From contig CM060734.1 in the NCBI GenBank assembly GCA_030704615.1, positions 41,186,042 through 41,250,041 of the forward strand: a DNA stretch of 64,000 bases, read 5' to 3'. Position numbers and translations under genes: made by a program. Positions 57,701 to 64,000 of this stretch are shown one piece after another. How positions within the stretch are numbered: position 1 is the stretch's first letter; every line of letters begins with the position of its first letter. The notes under the pieces are model-generated. The model did no database searches. It worked only from the letters and a program-made list of their open reading frames with translations, and was not told where the DNA came from. This DNA comes from Takakia lepidozioides (taxonomy: Eukaryota > Streptophyta > Takakiopsida > Takakiales > Takakiaceae).

Positions 57701-59810
57701 TCATCAGGACCTGTCTCTGTTATAGTGGTTTTGTCTGTATGGGTTGAAATTTCTGGGCAACTTGGAGGGTCCGACTAATCAATGAACTGAAAGAGTATGT
57801 TTGAGAACTATTAAGAAATTATTAAATCACTAGTATCCCTGGACCCTGAAACTTCGAACAGTCAAACTGTCGGATGTGACTGATTCCAAGTCTTCTACCA
57901 GGGCCTAGCTGTAAAACGTTTGTTCTCTTGACTGCCATAAAGTGTAGAAGATTGCTGAAGTTGCACCACCAATCGAAACAGCTGAGAAGAGCAATGGGGT
58001 GACTTAGAATTAGATTCCATTATAATAACGTCAAAGTCTAGTACACGAGAAGAACGACCCCTTGACGAACGAACTAATGGATTTGCCTCCATTAGCCGTG
58101 AGATCAATAGAGCATTATACGTATTCAGTGGTGATGGACTCACCGTCAGCAAAGAGCTGCGATTTTTCTGTTCTAGGCAGTTCTTCAAGCTGGCGACTGC
58201 TGGCAGTCCAGTTGGCAGAGCCCAGGCTACACTCTTTAAAGTTTACACATTCACTTTTGACTTGCTGTAAGGGCCCTCCAACTCATTCAAAGCGCAGTAC
58301 ATCACTATGCTACTGCAGGCCTAGGGCTAGGATAATTTACTCAGCTGCTGATATATCTTCAGACGACATCATCATTGATATATACCATTAAATGCCTCTA
58401 ATATTGTCCCGAAGCAATAATGCTCTCTCCAACATATCACAATAGGTACATACTGGTCGTGACGATCGGGACTTATTGCTGCTATTGCGGCTGCTGAAGA
58501 GGCGCCAGTGTCTGAAAATCTGCTCTGCAGTCCCCACTTCCAGAGCAGCAGTACACATTTGTAGAATGTCCAAGAAGTTTCATTGTAGTAGTGCCGTCTG
58601 CATCTGATAGTTGCATGCAGATCGCCAGCAGATAGGGCACTCTGCTGTACAATTGTAGGTCCGCCTGACTCCACTTCAGCCCACTTGACACTGCAGCTCT
58701 CAACTTTTATGATTGGGTCTTGGAGGTTTCTCCTCAAATGGCAACCCAAGTCTTGTTGGCACCCCAGTCAGCAGAAAATGAAGTGAGGTTTTCGATATGT
58801 TGGCTCCGAACTCCCAACGTCGCCCTGGGTTCTCACTGGTGTTGGGGCAGGCAGAGTGGAGCTTGGGCTCTCATGGTGATGTTGAGCTTAAGAGCACCCC
58901 AAATTAAATTTGGAATCTCTTGTCAAACTCATCCCATAGGCCTATGTTGGAGATTAGGTTCAAAGTCTGCACAGCTGAAAAGGACAGCCTGGCTGCTGGA
59001 ATCAAACCACAGAGTCATCCTTCATCCAAACAGTGCTGGGATTTGAAGGTTATTTGTCCAGATTAGTTAGGGGAAAGCACAGACCTAAAAAAGAAGCCCA
59101 TTGACACGTATCAGTCATCATCCATGTGTTCTCAAACTGTGGTGCTGTCCTACTCATGCCAGATTTGAACTATTTCCAAATACCACACACATTAGCCCAA
59201 GCAACATTTCTCACTCTTGCTGCCAACCAATGCAACTCTCCATTAGAGTTGTGCAGCAGACTGCAAAATCCATGTATTTAACCACACTAAGTCAATCCAA
59301 AGAGTGATTGTGTGCGGAAGGCTGAAAAATCCATGTATTGAACCACACTAAATCAATCCCAAGATGGCCAAAACAACATTAGCTACTTCTCTATCTTGGA
59401 AATCCTATTAAACATTGTAGTGGCTGGTTTTACATGGAGGTTATAGATATGAACAGACTGAACCTACATCTCTAAACAAACTTTATTGTGTCAAATCTTC
59501 ATTTTCTCATACTGCGTGCTGCAGTGTTCATTTCTGAGACCAACGGCGATCAACTTTGCCACGTGCTCACAAATAGCTCTCAAGTGGGGGTTGCTCCCAA
59601 AACATTGTAATAACCATATTGATCTGTGGCTGATATCTACACATGGCATGTGTGTGATCCATCTGCAAGATCAATAAATAAATACTTGCGTGTGGTTCAA
59701 TGTGAGGATCTGGAGATTCATACAGAACTCCTGGGTGTGGAGTGCAGGAAAGGGAACTAGTCCCAGAGCACTCACTCACTCACTCTCTTTCACTCTGTAT
59801 GGGTGTCTAA
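54705..59810. other. Intergenic stretch
   Basis: No gene could be supported. Open frames on the - strand around 57900-58750 show no family motif and do not join into a spliced model that I could verify. The 3' untranslated region of the acetylornithine deacetylase gene must lie at the right edge. A low-confidence gene at 57.9-58.7 kb cannot be excluded. Confidence 0.4.
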
Positions 59811-62800
59811 CTATTCAAGCTGAGCAATTACACCAGTGAGAACCTGAAAGCCTTGCTGGAAGTCAGACAGCAAACAATACTCATTTCGTGCATGGTAGGT
59901 AGCCATCACCCCTGTGATACCCCACACCTGACAATTAGCATTTATGGATCATACAAAGATGAGTGGTAGATCTACTAGGATGATACACATGGCAAAGCAT
60001 GAGGAACTCTATCAGACAATAGAGACGACAGAGAATGTTGGGGGGGAGCATGATACTCTTATGCACAATACTGACTCTGTAACTAGCAACAAAAAAACCA
60101 AATTCTGCTGGTCATTTCTATGAGCAGCGTTCTACAGCTGGCAGGTTATGACCCTTGGAACTTCACATTTCTCCCAAGATCACGTCAGCAAGCATTGGTG
60201 GGTAAACCAACAGTCTGAAACCCTGAAAAGCTATGTACACTGTACACTATCAGGAGATATCATGGAGCAATTAGCCTCACTGGACCTATTGGCAGGTAGG
60301 GCATACCAGGGACCTGTAGGAAGGACTGGCTGTGAGATTCTCTCTTCTCCCTCCTGTAGAGGAATTAGTACTTGAAAGCCAAGAAAGTGACACTTGCTAC
60401 AGTTGAGCAATGGTTCAGGAGCTGCAGAAATGGGCGCAAAAAGGGGACTTACCATAGCCAGCTGTTTGGACATCAAAGCCTTCATCCTGTACTCCAGGAC
60501 GCGCCAACCCCATGCCCATCATCACTTCACTTCTACTTCTGACATCCTAATCTCTCTTAGAAAATTTTCAGGTTTCATTACCAGAGTAGTACTGTACTAG
60601 TGAAATTCCACCTTCCATGACTAACCAGTAGAATGGAAAGACAACTGTAATGAACTTTTACTACTGATATTTGAAAGTGATTACCCCACCACATTCCACA
60701 TATGTTAGTATGACACTTCCCTGCTTGGATTGGCACCCAGGTGGTACTCCTCAAAGATGCAGAATGTGCAGCATGAAGTTTTATTTGCAGTTCCATGGAT
60801 GGTGTCCTTGACTGTATCCAAATCATTGAGTTCGTATTGAGGGATTAAATCCCGTTGACCCAACTGGCATCGCATGACAAAACACTGCTAAGATGAGTAC
60901 ATTCTGGAAAACTTTGGCAGACGACAACTGAAAGACAGGTACCTGCAACTCGCGGATCAGAGGGAGGGAGCCGGTGATGGAGTATGGTTTCACAAAACCC
61001 ATTACTTCTTCCGTTGCTTTGCACAATGCATGGAAGCCCGGTGAGTCCAAGTTGCAGGCCACTCCTGACATCATCATATCGTCAAACTCGATTGCCAACC
61101 TGCCACCAATTTCAAGAAAGAACGACCCATAAATACCCAAAGGAAAAACGAACAACTTGGGAGTTGACAAGTAGATCCATGCGTGCAATAAACTCCATTG
61201 AATGATAACTGAATAACAAATTCTATAACTCGGCAGAAACCTCTGATAACTGCTGTGTGATATTGCACAAACAGTTCAGGGTTTTTCTGTAATCAGCATG
61301 CTACTTACTCACACCAAGAGATGCAGTAAATAGGCAGTAGCCTTGTGGCCATGCAGCTCTTGGTTGGGATGGACGAAAGAAGTGGGGGAGACGGGGGAAC
61401 AGGACCATGTACGACTTGTTCAAACTATCAAAGCACAGTGGGGCTTGCTCCAATCGCAGAAGGTTTCCTCTAGTAATTGGATTTATGTGCATAAGTTCAT
61501 TGTGGCCATCTGGATATTTTTTAACCACGATCTCGACCACGGCATCATATGAATGAAAATATTCAACCCTGGGGCTGAGCTTTTGGAGTTTCTCGAGCCT
61601 TTTCAACTGATTGAAAGGAGGTGCAATGATGACATGTTCATGATATCAAAGAGAGACACCTTGTAAAGGATCTCCAGCATACAGCATCCGTAAATGTAGG
61701 AGCATCATGCCTATAAAACTGGCCTGATATCTCCCAAGCTGGGTTTACTCAAACAAAGAGAACAAAGAAGACAAATTGATCATGTCCAGTGATAGAATGA
61801 AATGAAATAAAATGGTACTTTATAACGTCCGCGAAAGAAAGAAAGAAAGAAAGATTTTCGTGACATCCACAGGTGGCCCTGAGGGCCCATGAGCATGGAG
61901 AGATGCGTGTAGTGAGGTAGAGAACAGAGGAAATATTAGGAACAAAAACTAACCTGCCTTTGATGCCTTCGTCAGGCAGGTTGTATTTACTAACAGGACC
62001 TCGTGTGTCCAAATTTTCCACATTAGCATTGATGTCTTCCACATAGGCCTTTATCTTCTTGGCCATGTCTGTCACACTGTGCTTTGAAGCCCACCAAAAC
62101 AGCAATTACTCTCTCTCTCTCTCCCCCTCCTTCCACCCTATCAAGGTAAGTCGCACCCTCTTCAGGACCATCAAGAACATAGTCCCTGCACCTCTGTTCA
62201 ACAACATTGAAAATCTTGATAAAGTCCTGGCATATTTGGGTCTAATTGCTGGGCAGCTCACACACAGCAGATTGATGCTTGTGTGAAGGGCTTTTTTGAG
62301 GAAATTCGGAAAGCCCTAACCAATTGTTTACACCAAGGTAAGTGCCACTACTGGAGTGAGCCCCTCACAAATGTAGTGTCTATTCCCTCTTGTTCTGCCC
62401 AAATTGGGCGAGGTGTCTATGGCCACAAGGCTACTAAACAACATGTCATGAGCACATTCTCTCTCTCTCACACACACCTTTCTCTCTGTGCAACTCTACA
62501 TCACTTTGCCGCCCTCTCTCCCCCTCGTCAATGTTTAACCTTTTTCGTCACACAAAATTATCATAGCTGTCAAACTCGTGTACTCACTTGACTGCATTGA
62601 AAATAGGCAGTTATCCTCACCATCATACCCACCAAATTGGAGACAAATATTCCTTACAGGCCCAGTTAGTACCTCTTAGTTGATGACCATGAACTATTAA
62701 AAGAAAGGCACTTACTTGTAAAATGGTGTTACCCTGCCACAAACATACAACACACATACAGGTTGATAAGAACACAACCTACACCAGAATTGCCAACCCA

Positions 62801-63981
62801 AATCAGAAATTTTACGTGATGCAGCATGGTTGCGAGTCAGGGTATAATCAATCCAACAGCACAAGTGACAGAAACAACAGTACTAAATACTTCCTATCTT
62901 CTGGAAAAGAAAAATGAGTTTGTCAGAAGCACCTGCAATCACCAGAAATGGTGCACTCTGCAGGAATCTGGTTGATACCCCCTCCAGGATCTGTACAAGA
63001 ATCATTCACAGATTAGCCCAGATGGACCTTAATTCCTGTTTGTACTGCATATCCTGCTCTTTGATATGATCAGCCAAGGTAAAGCTTAATCTCACCAGGG
63101 GGACACAGTGGACCGTGAATGGGCTATGGCCGAGATTGTTGCCCAACACCAGTACACCATCATGACAGCATTTCAATTACAAGTATTTTCTCTCTCCCTC
63201 CACTTTTTCAAGCCTGAAGAGTTGTAGTGGTTGTCTTGGTACAAACTTAGGCTATGTCGAAGTCAACAAATGCGAAAGTACATTTCAATCATTATTTGGC
63301 CGATATGGGGGCGGAGTTCCCGGGCACAAGAATACGGCAAGTGAAGTGTGATATAACTGTCAAAGGCCCATTAACTTCTCCTTATTTCCTTTCTATCCTT
63401 CTTTCTGTAATTGCAGGAAAAATTATGAACAAATGGTTACCACTCAAGCAAGAAAAGCATTTATGCTTGGAGTTTTATCTCATCTCATTCATGTCATCGA
63501 TGCATGCACAGCTGTATACCCCACGGTTTAAGGTTTCCACAGAGCTTATTTTACACCTCCACGTCTGTATCCTTTATATGTTAAAAGCCATAAAAAACTC
63601 TGCTTAAGCTCTACACAGCACAGAAATTGAGAGAGAAGAAGAAAGAATGGGGTTCAGAGGGGGAGGAAAATTCTGTCACAAAAAGGAAGAAGGAATATGT
63701 AACCCTCTATATTGTAATTCCTACCTCCACCCCCTAACAATACGAATATAATCTGGCCCAGAATGTAGCCCAACTGTCCCGACCTTGACTGAAGTGTGGG
63801 CGGAATTAGGTGTGCCGTAAGAACAAATAGTAGAGGGCATACAAGTCCATTGCGTCGGTTTCATTGTGGATGGTGTTGCAAAGCCATAGCGGGACTCCAT
63901 TGGATGCGCTGGAAAGTCAGCATAAAAACGCTTCTGAATCTCCTTGAGGCCTTCCATGGCCAGCTCCAAAGGGTTTACTGC
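59811..63981 (-). CDS. Acetylornithine deacetylase (M20 family), C-terminal part
   Basis: Seven exons are seen: 63981-63843, 62990-62933, 62733-62716, 62076-61954, 61099-60943, 60486-60453 and 59911-59811. They sum to 630 nt (209 residues and a TAG), with consistent phases. The product hydrolyses N-acetylornithine to ornithine and acetate in arginine synthesis and is a metal-dependent M20-type amidohydrolase. Family hallmarks: AVNPLELAMEGLKEIQKRFY, ATPSTMKPTQWTY, PGGGINQIPAECTISGDCR, ENLDTRGPVSKYNLPDEGIKGR, GVACNLDSPGFHALCKATEE, KPYSITGSLPLIRELQ, and a C-terminus with YHARNEYCLL, holding the metal-binding His. Plant members have about 440 residues, so roughly the first half lies beyond the right edge. 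The third exon shown is only 18 nt long. No break was seen, so the gene is probably functional. Confidence 0.95.
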
Positions 63982-64000
63982 CTGCACCCTCTTCCTCCCT

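Noticed and set aside
57895-58749. Several - strand open frames that might be exons of a gene
   Set aside because: No conserved motif and no consistent splice phases could be found, so a gene is not claimed.
61301-61606. 101-codon open frame on the - strand
   Set aside because: It lies wholly inside an intron of acetylornithine deacetylase and has no counterpart in that protein family.

Overview
The window looks like nuclear DNA of a land plant, most likely an early-diverging lineage (bryophyte, lycophyte or fern grade). Three things point there. It holds a complete multi-exon DUF3527 gene (a plant family) and the 3' part of a plant-type acetylornithine deacetylase gene, both with GT-AG introns. 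Plant-type CCCTAAA telomere motifs are present. The transposable elements include a chromodomain gypsy element of the Tcn1-like type and MULE-like transposases with CTCPDF-type SWIM fingers, which I associate with seed-free plants. The species cannot be named from the sequence alone.

The left half (about 1.9-30 kb) is accessory, transposon-rich DNA. Its main content is two diverged copies of an unusual multi-exon gene. The first is on the + strand (4888-7791, open but cut at its 3' end) and the second on the - strand (22055-14720, decayed). Shared features are a ParB/sulfiredoxin-like domain with a DGNHRL motif, several conserved helical exons, and a C-terminal region with the motif order of a beta-class amino-DNA-methyltransferase. 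Next to and inside the introns of each copy lies an array of CpG-containing palindromes. The palindrome is different for each copy: GCCGGC-centred at 3.56-4.67 kb, and TCGTCAACGA-centred at 15.8-25.5 kb with a 137-nt satellite core at 18.8-20.9 kb. A third locus (47.1-48.0 kb, - strand) has one recognisable exon of the same gene followed by a third palindrome family. An integrase-like gene (2.5-3.55 kb) precedes the first array, and a MULE transposase pseudogene (22.6-24.5 kb) follows the second copy. I read this as a previously uncharacterised mobile-element family in which a ParB/methyltransferase-like protein may have co-evolved with its own palindromic sites.

Later insertions broke up this region: a copia integrase fragment (7.8-8.9 kb, -), a degenerate chromodomain gypsy element (8.94-13.64 kb, -), a solo LTR of the same family (25.9-26.2 kb), and a degenerate copia element (26.2-29.9 kb, +) that itself carries two related TIR elements with 9-bp target duplications. 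Most single-base premature stops I could assign are C-to-T or G-to-A changes, as expected for methylated, silenced repeats.

The middle (31.9-40 kb) is a gene island: a seven-exon DUF3527 protein of 1421 residues on the - strand with a long leader. From 40 to 59.8 kb the DNA is mostly intergenic, with tRNA-like SINE pieces, a LINE-like fragment, CACTA (Tnp2), Harbinger and Myb/SANT remnants, and simple repeats. The right end (59.8-64 kb, -) holds the last seven exons of acetylornithine deacetylase, including an 18-nt micro-exon; its 5' part lies beyond the window.
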